Positions 8,575 to 17,514 of a stretch of DNA of 64,000 nucleotides are shown here, one piece after another. The notes below the pieces were generated by a model. The model saw only the letters and a list, made by a program, of their open reading frames with translations, did no database searches and was not told where the DNA came from. Both the position numbers and the translations under genes were made by a program. Where the stretch lies: the NCBI GenBank assembly GCA_009693055.1, contig SHYA01000001.1:124001-188000 (forward strand). The letters are read 5' to 3'. Each line of letters opens with the position of its first letter. Position 1 is the stretch's first letter. This DNA is from Dehalococcoidia bacterium (GTDB taxonomy: Bacteria; Chloroflexota; Dehalococcoidia; Lucifugimonadales; SHYT01).

Positions 8575-8650
8575 GGGGATGTAGCTCAGTTGGTAGAGCG
8601 CCTCAATGGCATTGAGGAGGCCAGGGGTTCGAATCCCCTCATCTCCACCA
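8575..8650 (+). tRNA. tRNA-Ala (GGC anticodon)
   Basis: A 76-nt cloverleaf. The 7-bp acceptor stem contains the alanine identity pair G3:U70. The D-arm GCTC...GAGC, anticodon stem CCTCA/TGAGG with loop ATGGCAT (anticodon GGC), T-arm AGGGG-TTCGAAT-CCCCT and an encoded 3' CCA are all present. It is followed after 40 bp by the interrupted SnoaL-like gene. Confidence 0.97.
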
Positions 8651-8689
8651 AATCTGAAAAGACCTACTCCAATTACAGGATGGAGGCCA

Positions 8690-9049
8690 ATGAGTTCCAA
8701 CAAAAGTACCGTGCAGAGATATATCGACGGCTTTAACAAGTCCAGTCATGCTCAGATCCTGTCCTGACTGACTGACGACGTGGAATGGCTTATGCCAGGA
8801 GCGTTTCATTTGTCGGGAAAAGACGCCTTTGATAAAGAAATTGAGAATGATGCGTTCATAGGCAGCCCAACGGTAAAAATCACGCGAATGACCGAGGAGA
8901 ATGACGTTGCCATCGCGGAAGGCACGGTGCGTAGTGCCTGGAAAAAGGGTGGCTTCCTTAACGCGGTGATTTGTGATGTCTTTGAGATGGCAAACACCAA
9001 GATCAAACGACTGACCACCTATCTGGTCATTCTCAAAGAGACCACCTAA
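8690..9049 (+). pseudogene. SnoaL/NTF2-like protein interrupted by in-frame TGA
   Basis: ATG 8690, with GGAGG just upstream, opens a frame reading MSSNKSTVQRYIDGFNKSSH and then ILS, TGA at 8765-8767, LTDDVEWLMPG and on to the stop at 9049. The join is clearly one protein of about 119 residues with the SnoaL-like pattern (DGF at the start, DDVEW, GKDAF). The TGA replaces one residue; TGC to TGA would restore Cys. Base composition is visibly less GC-rich than the neighbours, suggesting recent acquisition next to the tRNA. A restart at GTG 8780 would lack the first helix. Confidence 0.7.
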
Positions 9050-9078
9050 CGGATCTCTTACCTCCGAGCGAAAAACTA

Positions 9079-9113
9079 GCCCTGCCCGCATTCCCAGCCC
9101 GTTCAGGCAGGGC
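9079..9113. terminator. Possible weak terminator hairpin
   Basis: Inverted repeat GCCCTGCC / GGCAGGGC with a 19-nt loop between the SnoaL-like remnant and the convergent cupredoxin gene. No T-run follows, so termination is only suggested. Confidence 0.3.
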
Positions 9114-9225
9114 CTTCAACCGCATCAAGTCCTTCCGATTCGTTCGGTGTATAGCTGCGTCCATAAACGGGGCAACGAACCGGGAGAACCCTCGCGGTTC
9201 ACCATGATTGCTGCTTCTTCCCGCG

Positions 9226-9693
9226 CTACTGAACCTGAAACCCCACAAACATCCCCAGCTTGTAGTGCCCTGAGATGTTGCAGAACAGCACGTACTTGCC
9301 ACGCGATAGCTCGTACGTGGCGCTTTCGGCCCTGCCAGCGGGGAACTCTTCAATCTCCCACATCATCTCGGCCGAGGCCTCTTCATCCACCTTACCGCCA
9401 TCCGTCTGCATTATGAGGCCGTCCGCAGGAAGGTCCGTCTTGAGCACCACCAGCTCGTGCGGCGCCGCCCCCTCGTTCACCGCCTCAAACGTAACCCTCC
9501 CCGCCGGCACCGAGGAAACATTCGGCGTCACGCTCCACTCGTCCAGCACCACGCGAACACTCGTTGCGCCACTTGGTGGCGCCGTTGGCTGGACTTCCTC
9601 GTCGTCGCCTCCGCACGCAAAGGCCGCAAGGGCGGCCGCCAGGAGCGCCACACCGAGCAAAAGTTGCACCCTCAGGACTCGCTTGAACGCCAT
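9226..9693 (-). CDS. Cupredoxin-like lipoprotein
   Basis: 155 residues with a signal peptide ending in a lipobox (AAFACGG, Cys about residue 27), then a Thr/Pro linker and a cupredoxin domain. Type I copper ligands are all visible in order: His in APHELVVL, and the C-terminal CNISGHYKLGM giving Cys, His and Met. It would sit anchored on the outer face of the membrane, as an electron carrier or copper-binding protein. It stands alone between convergent and divergent neighbours, so no partner can be named. Confidence 0.85.
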   Translation of the reverse strand: MAFKRVLRVQLLLGVALLAAALAAFACGGDDEEVQPTAPPSGATSVRVVLDEWSVTPNVSSVPAGRVTFEAVNEGAAPHELVVLKTDLPADGLIMQTDGGKVDEEASAEMMWEIEEFPAGRAESATYELSRGKYVLFCNISGHYKLGMFVGFQVQ

Positions 9694-9764
9694 GTGCTCA
9701 CCTCCTCCGTCAGTCTAATCGGTCATCCTCATGCGCGGCTAGAACAGGGACTGAACAACTGGCC

Positions 9765-9855
9765 TGAGCGGTTTGGCAACCGGGCGAATGGCGTTGGGGG
9801 GACAGAAAAAGCCTGTTCCAGACGCCGCGAAGGGTGCAGGGCCACGGCCCTGCTA
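9765..9855 (-). repeat. ~90-bp repeat A, copy 1 (starts at the acyl-CoA synthetase stop codon)
   Basis: Reading on the minus strand from the TAG stop, the sequence TAGCAGGGCCGTGGCCCTGC begins an element nearly identical to 18569-18656, which starts at the moaA stop. Matching continues through GGAAC, a T-rich stretch and ACGCC-TTCGCCCG to CCGCTCA, with a few mismatches and small gaps. The first part folds as GCAGGGCC/GGCCCTGC and the later GGCTTTTTC could end transcription. Confidence 0.75.
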
Positions 9856-11442
9856 GCCTTTGGCCACCACCGGCTGGCTGAACTGCTCCCGGAGCACCCG
9901 CTTGAGCACCTTCCCCATCGGGTTCCTGGGCAGTTCCTTCACAAACACCACGGACTCCGGCTTCTTGAAGCTGGAGAGACGCTGGCGGCAGTACTCAATC
10001 AGCTCCGCCTCAAGCTGGGCATCGGTAAGTTTGCTGGCCCCAGGCTTGCGGACCGCGATGGCGCGCACCCGCTCGCCCCAGTCCGCGTCCGGCACGCCGA
10101 TGATGGCTGCCTCGTCCACAGCAGGGTGTGACATCAGCGTCTGCTCCACCTCTTCCGGCGCGACCATCTCACCGCCCCGCTTGATGAAGTCCTTGGAGCG
10201 CCCTGAGAGGTAGATGTACCCCTCGTCGTCCCGGTAGCCCAGGTCGCCGGTGTACAGCCAGCCGCCGCGGATGGTCTCCTTGGTCGCCGCCTCGCGCTTC
10301 CAGTACCCCTTCATCAGGCGCTGTCCGCGCGCCACAATCTCGCCCTGCTGGCCCACCGACACCTCGTTGCCCACCTCGTCCACAATGCGCACCTCAACGT
10401 CCTGCAACGGCCTGCCGATGGACCCCAGCCGCTTGAACCGCCTCTCCTGCTCCTCCGGCGGGAGCGTCGCCGGGATGTCATGGGCGTCCGGCGGAAGCAT
10501 CGTGATAGTAGAGGCTGTCTCCGTCTGCCCGAACGCGTTGATGAACCGGGTGGTTGGGAACAGCCGAATCGCCCGCTTGATCACCTCAAGCGGCATCGGC
10601 GCGGCCCCGTACGTGATCACCTTCAAACTCTGCAGGGCTTGCGCGTTGAACTTCGGGTGTTCAATGAGCTGCTTGAGCATGGTGGGCACCATCATGGCGC
10701 GGTCCACCTTCTCAGCCTTGACCAGGTTCATCCACTCCTCCGGGTCAAACTGCCGCTGCACCACCAGCGTGCGCCCGCCATAGACTCCCGCCATCACCGC
10801 CTGCAAGCCAGCGATGTGGTACATCGGCACCGTCAGGATATTCTTCTCCTCGGTCCCGGGGTCCACGGGCTCCACGTTGTTCACGATGTACGAGGAGAAG
10901 CTGTTGTGCGTCAGCATCACCCCCTTGGGTGTGCCGGTCGTGCCCGCGGTGAACATGAGCACCACCAGGTCCTCGTCCGTGGCGCTCGGGAACAGGTCGT
11001 CCGGCGAGGCGCCGACCAGCAGCTTCTCGTACTCCACCCAGTTCTTGTACGGGCCCTCCAAGGCCAGGTACATCGGCTTGCTCTTCAGGTCCTTTTGGAT
11101 TGACTCCATCATCTCGTAGTAGCGCTTGCCGATGAGCACCGCTTTAGGCTCCGCGTCGTTGATCATAAACTGGATCTCGTCCGCTTTCGCGCGGAAGTTC
11201 ATCGGCACGTACACCGCGTCCAGCTTGGCCGCCGCAAACGCCGCTTCCGCCAGCTCGTTGCAGTTCACCTGGACAGTGGCGATCCGGTCACCCTTCCCGA
11301 CACCCATCGCCGCGAGCCCGTTGGCCAGCCGGTTGGCGCGCTCGTTGAGCTGGGCGAACGTGATCCTTCTCCCTTCAAAGATAACCGCCTCGCGGTCAGG
11401 CACAACGGCCGAAGTGACCAAGAGAAACTCCGCAACGTTCAT
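9853..11442 (-). CDS. Acyl-CoA synthetase, class I adenylate-forming (AMP-binding)
   Basis: 529 residues, normal for fatty-acid or short-chain acyl-CoA ligases. The AMP-binding P-loop FTAGTTGTPKGVMLTHNS, the AFGQTETAS motif, the hinge YTGDLGYRDDEGYIYLSGRSKD and the C-terminal PRNPMGKVLKR (catalytic Lys) are all intact. It activates a carboxylic acid to an acyl-AMP and then the CoA thioester; chain length cannot be read. ATG 11442 has a GGGGGG run upstream. The stop codon lies inside repeat A. Confidence 0.88.
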   Translation of the reverse strand: MNVAEFLLVTSAVVPDREAVIFEGRRITFAQLNERANRLANGLAAMGVGKGDRIATVQVNCNELAEAAFAAAKLDAVYVPMNFRAKADEIQFMINDAEPKAVLIGKRYYEMMESIQKDLKSKPMYLALEGPYKNWVEYEKLLVGASPDDLFPSATDEDLVVLMFTAGTTGTPKGVMLTHNSFSSYIVNNVEPVDPGTEEKNILTVPMYHIAGLQAVMAGVYGGRTLVVQRQFDPEEWMNLVKAEKVDRAMMVPTMLKQLIEHPKFNAQALQSLKVITYGAAPMPLEVIKRAIRLFPTTRFINAFGQTETASTITMLPPDAHDIPATLPPEEQERRFKRLGSIGRPLQDVEVRIVDEVGNEVSVGQQGEIVARGQRLMKGYWKREAATKETIRGGWLYTGDLGYRDDEGYIYLSGRSKDFIKRGGEMVAPEEVEQTLMSHPAVDEAAIIGVPDADWGERVRAIAVRKPGASKLTDAQLEAELIEYCRQRLSSFKKPESVVFVKELPRNPMGKVLKRVLREQFSQPVVAKG

Positions 11443-11579
11443 GAGGCCCCCCCCTGTGCAGTGTGAATCGTCAGCCGGGCTGCTTACCTGGCCCCTAGCC
11501 CGTCACGAAGCTAGCAAAAGGGGGCAGCCCTGTCAACACGGCTCAGGGCCGGCCCCGTCTTTGGTAACCAGCGGCTATC

Positions 11580-11588
11580 TGGTATCCT
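11580..11588 (+). promoter_or_regulatory. Extended -10, 7 nt before a GTG start
   Basis: TGGTATCCT ends 7 nt before the GTG at 11596. The expected transcription start therefore falls on or next to the start codon, predicting a leaderless mRNA. No Shine-Dalgarno sequence is present. Confidence 0.45.
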
Positions 11589-11595
11589 GAGCGTC

Positions 11596-12069
11596 GTGCA
11601 ACGCTGGAACGGGGCCGCCAGAGCCGCGCTCATCGCCACCGCCTTTGCGCTGGGTGGCATGCTGTGGCTCACACTCTGGCCCGACTACTACCGCGCCGAG
11701 TTTTCCCTCGCGCCTGCGGCGGCGCAGGACAGCTCAACCACGGCTTCTGCGGGGGCTTCCGCGGGCCAGACCGTCCACATCTCCCGCTCCCTCATTGACG
11801 AGCACGGCGCCAAGGTGGTGCTCCTCCTCCTGTTCCCCGTCGCCCTCGCCGCGCTCGGCCTGCTCGCCGTCTGGTGGCGGGACGTCGGCGGCAGCCGGAT
11901 CATCCTGTGGTGCAACGCCGTGGCCCTCGCCCTCTTCTGCGTCGTCACCCTCTTTTCCATCGGCGTCTTCTTCCTCCCTGCTGGCACCGCCCTGGTCACC
12001 TCCGCGGCCATCCACCAGCGCGCCTCCCAAACCGCGCTCCCTGCGAAGGGCCGCCGCGCCAAGCGCTAG
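11596..12069 (+). CDS. Membrane protein of unknown function
   Basis: 157 residues with three predicted transmembrane helices: residues about 8-28 (ALIATAFALGGMLWLTLW), 74-92 (VVLLLLFPVALAALGLLAVW) and 103-130 (ILWCNAVALALFCVVTLFSI). Between the first two is a Ser/Ala/Thr-rich extracytoplasmic stretch, and the tail is basic (KGRRAKR). I do not recognise a family. GTG start chosen because the -10 element leaves no room for a longer product. The TTCAG repeat region follows it. Confidence 0.6.
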   Translation: MQRWNGAARAALIATAFALGGMLWLTLWPDYYRAEFSLAPAAAQDSSTTASAGASAGQTVHISRSLIDEHGAKVVLLLLFPVALAALGLLAVWWRDVGGSRIILWCNAVALALFCVVTLFSIGVFFLPAGTALVTSAAIHQRASQTALPAKGRRAKR

Positions 12070-12172
12070 CCCGCTCCGCCTTCGCCCTCCGCCGCTGCCC
12101 CCTGGCCTTCTTCACCGCTTGCCGTCAGCGCTCAGGCGGTCGCGCCGTTCCCGCCTTCAGCACCTTCCACGC

Positions 12173-12211
12173 ATTCAGCCGCTGTGCAGGCCCCGTTCAG
12201 CCCGCGTTCAG
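12173..12211 (+). promoter_or_regulatory. Four TTCAG-type direct repeats at 11-bp period, upstream of the PAS gene
   Basis: ATTCAG (12173), GTGCAG (12184), GTTCAG (12195) and GTTCAG (12206), each with 5 bp between. A -10-like GAGAAT at 12233-12238 follows after exactly 21 nt, the same distance as in the copy at 4043-4081. This is direct-repeat architecture expected for a PhoB/OmpR-family regulator. Confidence 0.6.
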
Positions 12212-12294
12212 GCTCCCATCCCCTGCGAAAGGGAGAATAGGGACAAACGGTTCGTCAGGGCCGTCGGTTACACACGGTACAGAGGGGGCAGGAC

Positions 12295-12639
12295 ATGGAG
12301 CCACGGGACATCCTGGAGATGCTCATCGCCTCACCCGATGGCACCTATGCGGTGGACACGGAACAGCGTGTGTTCCTGTGGAATGCCTCCGCGGAGCGGG
12401 CCCTGGGGTGGAAAGCGGAAGAGGTGCTGGGCAAGCCCTGTTACCAGGTGCTGGCGGGTCCCGCCGCCGTAAGGAAGGAGGCCCTTCCGTGCACCAGGGA
12501 CTGCGCCCCAATCCAGCAGGCGCGGCGCGGCAGCGTGGCCCCAGCCCAACGGCTCCTCGCGTTTACCAGGGAGGGCACGCCCCGGTGGATCTCCGTGACT
12601 CACGTCTTGGTGCCCTCCATGCGGTGTGGTACCAGGTGA
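12295..12639 (+). CDS. Stand-alone PAS domain protein, probably truncated
   Basis: 114 residues, essentially one PAS fold: DGTYAVDTEQRVFLWNASAER, the GWKAEEVLGKPCYQVL stretch, and a late strand WISVTHVLV. Cysteines in PCYQVL and LPCTRDC resemble PAS domains that, in relatives I know, are followed by a LuxR-type helix-turn-helix. Here the frame ends in SMRCGTR right after the last strand and no helix-turn-helix is seen in any downstream frame. It is therefore either a small sensor module or the N-terminal part of a lost regulator. ATG 12295 follows GAGGGGG. The array at 12173 is its likely promoter. Confidence 0.6.
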   Translation: MEPRDILEMLIASPDGTYAVDTEQRVFLWNASAERALGWKAEEVLGKPCYQVLAGPAAVRKEALPCTRDCAPIQQARRGSVAPAQRLLAFTREGTPRWISVTHVLVPSMRCGTR

Positions 12640-12702
12640 CGCTTCACGTTGGCGCGTGCCTCCCCGCAGCGGCGAAGGGGCGCAAGCGGTAGCGTTGCCC
12701 TC

Positions 12703-12760
12703 TGTCATGCTGAACGAAGTAAGCCGAAGCCCTGAGCGGAGTGAATGGAGAGGAATCTCT
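12703..12760. repeat. REP-like dispersed repeat B
   Basis: TGTCATGCTGAACGAAGT followed by GAAGCCCTGAGCGGAGTG and GGAATCTC. It shares the TCAT-CTGA-CGAAG-AATCTC order with pieces at 24961, 52219 and, more loosely, 18651, 36408 and 39079. Confidence 0.5.
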
Positions 12761-12790
12761 TCAGGTTCGTTCTCGTGGTGCTCGCAAGAC

Positions 12791-12839
12791 CTTCAGCCGC
12801 TATTCAGGATGTGCCCCGGTTTGTTCAGGCGCCGTTCAG
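12791..12839 (+). promoter_or_regulatory. TTCAG repeats, third region (two pairs)
   Basis: CTTCAG (12791) and ATTCAG (12802) are 11 bp apart, as are GTTCAG (12823) and GTTCAG (12834). The two pairs are 21 bp apart instead of 22. No clear gene start follows within 300 bp, so it may be a decayed or distant site. Confidence 0.4.
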
Positions 12840-13080
12840 CATCCTGGGGGCAAGCTACGAAAAGAACAGCCAATCACCAGAGGTCCCTCCGCCGCGCTAA
12901 CAAGCCCTGCCGCGTCTCACTGGAGTGGCTGCCCCGAGTCCATCCCGGCCAGTCGACGCTTCGCCCACCCACCCTCTCTCCCTTGACGGGAGGGGACGGA
13001 GAGGGCAAGGGTGCGGTTCCCCTTCCGTCTTAGAGGGGTTATTGCCAGCCCGTACCTGCCACGCCGACGGTCGCTTCGCC

Positions 13081-13110
13081 TTGACACCACAAACCCGCCA
13101 TTGATACACT
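13081..13110 (+). promoter_or_regulatory. Sigma70-type promoter of the mutase gene
   Basis: TTGACA, 18-bp spacer, TACACT. The -35 reads TTGACACC, as in the rpmH and pyrG promoters. Predicted leader is about 60 nt to the ATG at 13180. Confidence 0.6.
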
Positions 13111-13179
13111 CCAAGCGCAGAATGGCGGCGTTCTTACCCGTCGTGCCCATGCCTATCGGAGAGACCACCAGGGGGGGCC

Positions 13180-14847
<1,668 letters not shown>

Positions 14848-14916
14848 CGGCGGCGCCTCTCCCGCGCGACGATAGCGCCACGATGTGCGCCTAGAACGGG
14901 AACAAGGAGCTTTGGA

Positions 14917-16131
14917 ATGAAAATAACCCTGTCGGTGCTCAAGGCGGACGTCGGCTCCATCGGCGGGCACACCAAGCCGTCCCAGCAGATGCTCGCCGCT
15001 GTGGAGACCCGCGCCCAGGCCGCTGTCAAGAGCGGGCTGCTCCTGGACGCCTTCGTCTCCCACACCGGCGACGACATCGCCATCATCGCCTCCCACACGC
15101 GCGGCCCCGGCAACACCCTTGTGCACCAGTTCGCCTGGAACGCCTTCCTTGAGGCCACCGCCATCGCGCAGCGGCACGGCCTGTACGGCGCGGGGCAGGA
15201 CCTCTTAGTGGACGCCCCTTCGGGCAACATCCGCGGCGCCGGCCCCGCCGTGGCCGAGTTGGAGTTTGACCACAACCCGGTCAAGACCAACAAGCTGCGC
15301 CCCGCCGAGTCGTTCCTGGTGCTCGCCGCGGACAAGTGCGGCCCAGGCGCTTACAACCTCCCGCTCTTCCTCGGCTTCGCCGACCCCATGCACTGCGCCG
15401 GCCTCATGCTCCCCAAGATGATCAAGGGCTTCACCTTCCGCATCATTGACATGGATAACACCAAGGGCGACAGCGTCCTTGAGCTGAATGCGCCAGACGA
15501 CTACTACCGCATCGCCATCCTGCTCCGCGACAACGAGCGCTTCGGCATTGACAGCATCTCGTCCCGCACCTACGGCGAGCAGGCCGCGGCCGTCTCCGCC
15601 CAGCGTATGCACAACATCGCCGGCACCTACACCGGCAAGGACGACCCCGTCGCCATCGTGCGCACCCAGGGCGTCTTCCCCGCGCCGGAGGAGCTCGCGT
15701 CTCCCTTCGCCAAGGCGCACTTCGTCGGCGGCGACGCGCGCGGCTCCCACGTGATGCCCCTCATGCCCGTCCCCCTCAACACCGCGGTCACCGGCATCTA
15801 CTGCCTGCCCATCGTCTCCTGCGTCGGCTTCTCGCTGGACGCCGGCGGCAGGTTTTCCTCATCCTCCATAGACTTCTTTGACAACGTCGCGTGGGACGTC
15901 GTGCGCCAGCGCGCCCAGGAGAAGGCCCTCGCCATGCGCGACCAGGGCTGGTCCGGCGCCGCCATGCTCCCCTACCACGAGCTGGAGTACAGCGGCTTCC
16001 GCGACGTCATCACGGACCTGCTTGGCCGCTTCGCCATCGCTCCGGAGAACGCCGGCCGCAACCCCAACGCCCGCCGCGACGGTGCCCGCCCCAAGACCAA
16101 GGCCCGAACACGGCAGGCAGGCAAGCGGTAA
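14917..16131 (+). CDS. Bifunctional fructose-1,6-bisphosphate aldolase/phosphatase
   Basis: 404 residues. The N-terminus KADVGSIGGHTKPS and the SHTGDDIAII block are the metal-ligand motifs of archaeal-type (class V) FBPases. GTYTGKDDPVAIVRTQG contains the Tyr/Lys region used as Schiff base in the aldolase half-reaction. The single enzyme converts triose phosphates to fructose 6-phosphate, making gluconeogenesis one-directional. A basic, Ala/Arg/Lys-rich tail of about 25 residues is extra. It lies 70 bp behind the mutase, possibly cotranscribed, which would link propionyl/succinyl-CoA entry with gluconeogenesis (inference). Confidence 0.93.
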   Translation: MKITLSVLKADVGSIGGHTKPSQQMLAAVETRAQAAVKSGLLLDAFVSHTGDDIAIIASHTRGPGNTLVHQFAWNAFLEATAIAQRHGLYGAGQDLLVDAPSGNIRGAGPAVAELEFDHNPVKTNKLRPAESFLVLAADKCGPGAYNLPLFLGFADPMHCAGLMLPKMIKGFTFRIIDMDNTKGDSVLELNAPDDYYRIAILLRDNERFGIDSISSRTYGEQAAAVSAQRMHNIAGTYTGKDDPVAIVRTQGVFPAPEELASPFAKAHFVGGDARGSHVMPLMPVPLNTAVTGIYCLPIVSCVGFSLDAGGRFSSSSIDFFDNVAWDVVRQRAQEKALAMRDQGWSGAAMLPYHELEYSGFRDVITDLLGRFAIAPENAGRNPNARRDGARPKTKARTRQAGKR

Positions 16132-16217
16132 AAGAACTCACCCCCTCCACCAGGCTAGCTGCCACTTGCTCTGGGCCTCAGCCCCCATGCAGCGTCTCTG
16201 CCATACTATCGGTTTCA

Positions 16218-16226
16218 TGGTATACT
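16218..16226 (+). promoter_or_regulatory. Extended -10 promoter of the AbrB/PIN/rdgB group
   Basis: TGGTATACT 16 nt before the ATG at 16243, identical over 13 bp (TGGTATACTTTCG) to the tRNA-Ala promoter. GAGG at about 16231 then serves as ribosome site. Confidence 0.5.
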
Positions 16227-16242
16227 TTCGCTGAGGTGACAC

Positions 16243-16491
16243 ATGACAACAACTAAGACAAGATTGGGCAAAGGTGGCAGAGTAGTCATTCCGGCCCAGT
16301 TCCGCAAGGCGCAAGGGCTGAATGAGGGCGACCACCTCCTGCTCATCGTAGAGGATGGGAGTTTGCGCCTGCTCACGGTCGCGCAAGCTATCAAAGAGGC
16401 CCAGGCGTTGGTGAGAAAGCTCAATCCAAAAGGCCGCCGCCTCTCAGAAGAGTTGCTTGCCGAGCGCCGCGCAGAGGCGGCCCGTGAGTGA
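16243..16491 (+). CDS. AbrB/SpoVT-type antitoxin
   Basis: 82 residues. The N-terminal swapped-hairpin domain is clear (TRLGKGGRVVIPAQFRKA, LNEGDHLLLIVEDG); the C-terminal helical tail would wrap the toxin. It overlaps the PIN toxin gene by 8 bp, the standard antitoxin-first order. Such pairs usually bind their own promoter, which would be the extended -10 at 16218. Confidence 0.85.
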   Translation: MTTTKTRLGKGGRVVIPAQFRKAQGLNEGDHLLLIVEDGSLRLLTVAQAIKEAQALVRKLNPKGRRLSEELLAERRAEAARE

Positions 16492-16867
16492 AGCGGTCCT
16501 GGACGCCTCCGCCGTCCTGGCCCTGCTGAATAACGAGCCGGGTGGTGACGCCGTCGCCGCCACCTTGCCTGAAGCCCTAATCAGCGCAGTCAACTACGCG
16601 GAGGTCGTTGGCAAGCTGGTAGACCTAGGAGGCGCGGAGCCTGCGATCCACGAAACGCTGGAAGGCCTTGGCATGCGGGTCATCCCTCTGGATGCGGAGC
16701 TCGCCTTCACCGCCGGGCTCCTACGCCGAGAAAGCCGGAAACTTTGCCTTTCCCTCGCGGATCGGTGCTGTCTGGCACTCGCACAGACGCGCCATCTGCC
16801 CGTCATGACCACTGACCGCGCCTGGCGGAGCCTCAAGCTGAACGTGGAGGTCCGGGTCCTCCGGTGA
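16484..16867 (+). CDS. PIN-domain toxin, VapC family
   Basis: 127 residues with the acidic PIN residues in place: D in LDASAVLALL, E in NYAEVVGKL, D in SLADRCCLALA and D in VMTTDRAW. Known relatives are Mg-dependent ribonucleases held inactive by the antitoxin. The GTG at 16484 lies inside GTGAGTGA, so its start overlaps the antitoxin stop. Its own stop overlaps the rdgB start by 4 bp, an unusual tight coupling of a toxin to a housekeeping gene. Confidence 0.85.
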   Translation: MSEAVLDASAVLALLNNEPGGDAVAATLPEALISAVNYAEVVGKLVDLGGAEPAIHETLEGLGMRVIPLDAELAFTAGLLRRESRKLCLSLADRCCLALAQTRHLPVMTTDRAWRSLKLNVEVRVLR

Positions 16868-17481
16868 GCACCCCCACCCTTCTCCTCGCCACTAGCAACC
16901 CCGGCAAGGTGCGCGAGCTCAGGGAGCTCCTCAAAGGTGCCCCCGTGCGCCTCGCCGGCCTCCAGGACGTGGGCATCACGCAGGACGTGGAGGAGACCGG
17001 CGCCACGTTTGAGGAGAACGCGCGCCTCAAGGCCGCCACGTACGCGCGCATCAGCGGCCTGTGGGCCCTCGCGGATGACTCCGGCCTGGAGGTGGACGCC
17101 CTCGGCGGCGAGCCGGGCGTGCACTCCAAGCGCTACGCCGGGCCGGACGCCTCCGACGCTGAGCGGGTGCAGTACCTCCTACGGAAGCTCCGCTCTGTCC
17201 CGTTGGAGCGCCGGCAGGCCCGCTTCCGCAGCGTCATCGCCATCGCCTCCCCGGAGGGGGTCCAGCGCATCGTGGAGGGGGAGTGCCGCGGCATCGTGGC
17301 GCTGGCGCCCAAGGGCGCCAGCGGATTCGACTACGACCCGGTCTTCTGGCTCCCCGAGCTAGACAAGACCATGGCTGAGCTATCTCTTGAGGAAAAGAAC
17401 CGCGTCAGCCACCGGAGCCGCTCGGCCACCAAGGCCGCCCAGGCCCTCCGCGAACTGGTTGAGCAGGGTGCCATGCGGTAA
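16864..17481 (+). CDS. rdgB: XTP/dITP diphosphatase (RdgB/HAM1)
   Basis: 205 residues. The N-terminal LLATSNPGKVRELRELL (usually TxNxxK), WALADDSGLEVDALGGEPGV and the GFDYDPVF motif are diagnostic. The enzyme removes deaminated purine nucleotides such as dITP and XTP. GTG start overlaps the toxin stop (GTGA). The last residues KAAQALRELVEQ match the family end, so length is normal. Confidence 0.93.
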   Translation: MSTPTLLLATSNPGKVRELRELLKGAPVRLAGLQDVGITQDVEETGATFEENARLKAATYARISGLWALADDSGLEVDALGGEPGVHSKRYAGPDASDAERVQYLLRKLRSVPLERRQARFRSVIAIASPEGVQRIVEGECRGIVALAPKGASGFDYDPVFWLPELDKTMAELSLEEKNRVSHRSRSATKAAQALRELVEQGAMR

Positions 17482-17514
17482 AGGCGCGGGTACAAGGTGC
17501 GGTTGACCTCGGCG

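Larger units (their letters stand above)
12640..13179. other. Repeat-rich spacer before the mutase
   Basis: No gene seen in 540 bp. It holds a REP-like piece (12703-12760), a second, imperfect TTCAG repeat array (12791-12839), a hairpin-forming CCCTCTC/GAGAGGG element (about 12969-13011), and the mutase promoter (13081-13110). Confidence 0.6.

Noticed and set aside
8765-8767. Selenocysteine reading of the TGA in the SnoaL-like gene
   Set aside because: Only a small TGGC-TTAT-GCCA hairpin lies downstream, not a convincing bacterial SECIS, and no sel genes are in the window. A nonsense mutation or base error is simpler.
8575-9049. tRNA-Ala as attachment site of an integrated element
   Set aside because: No integrase and no second copy of the tRNA 3' end were seen; only one AT-richer small gene follows.
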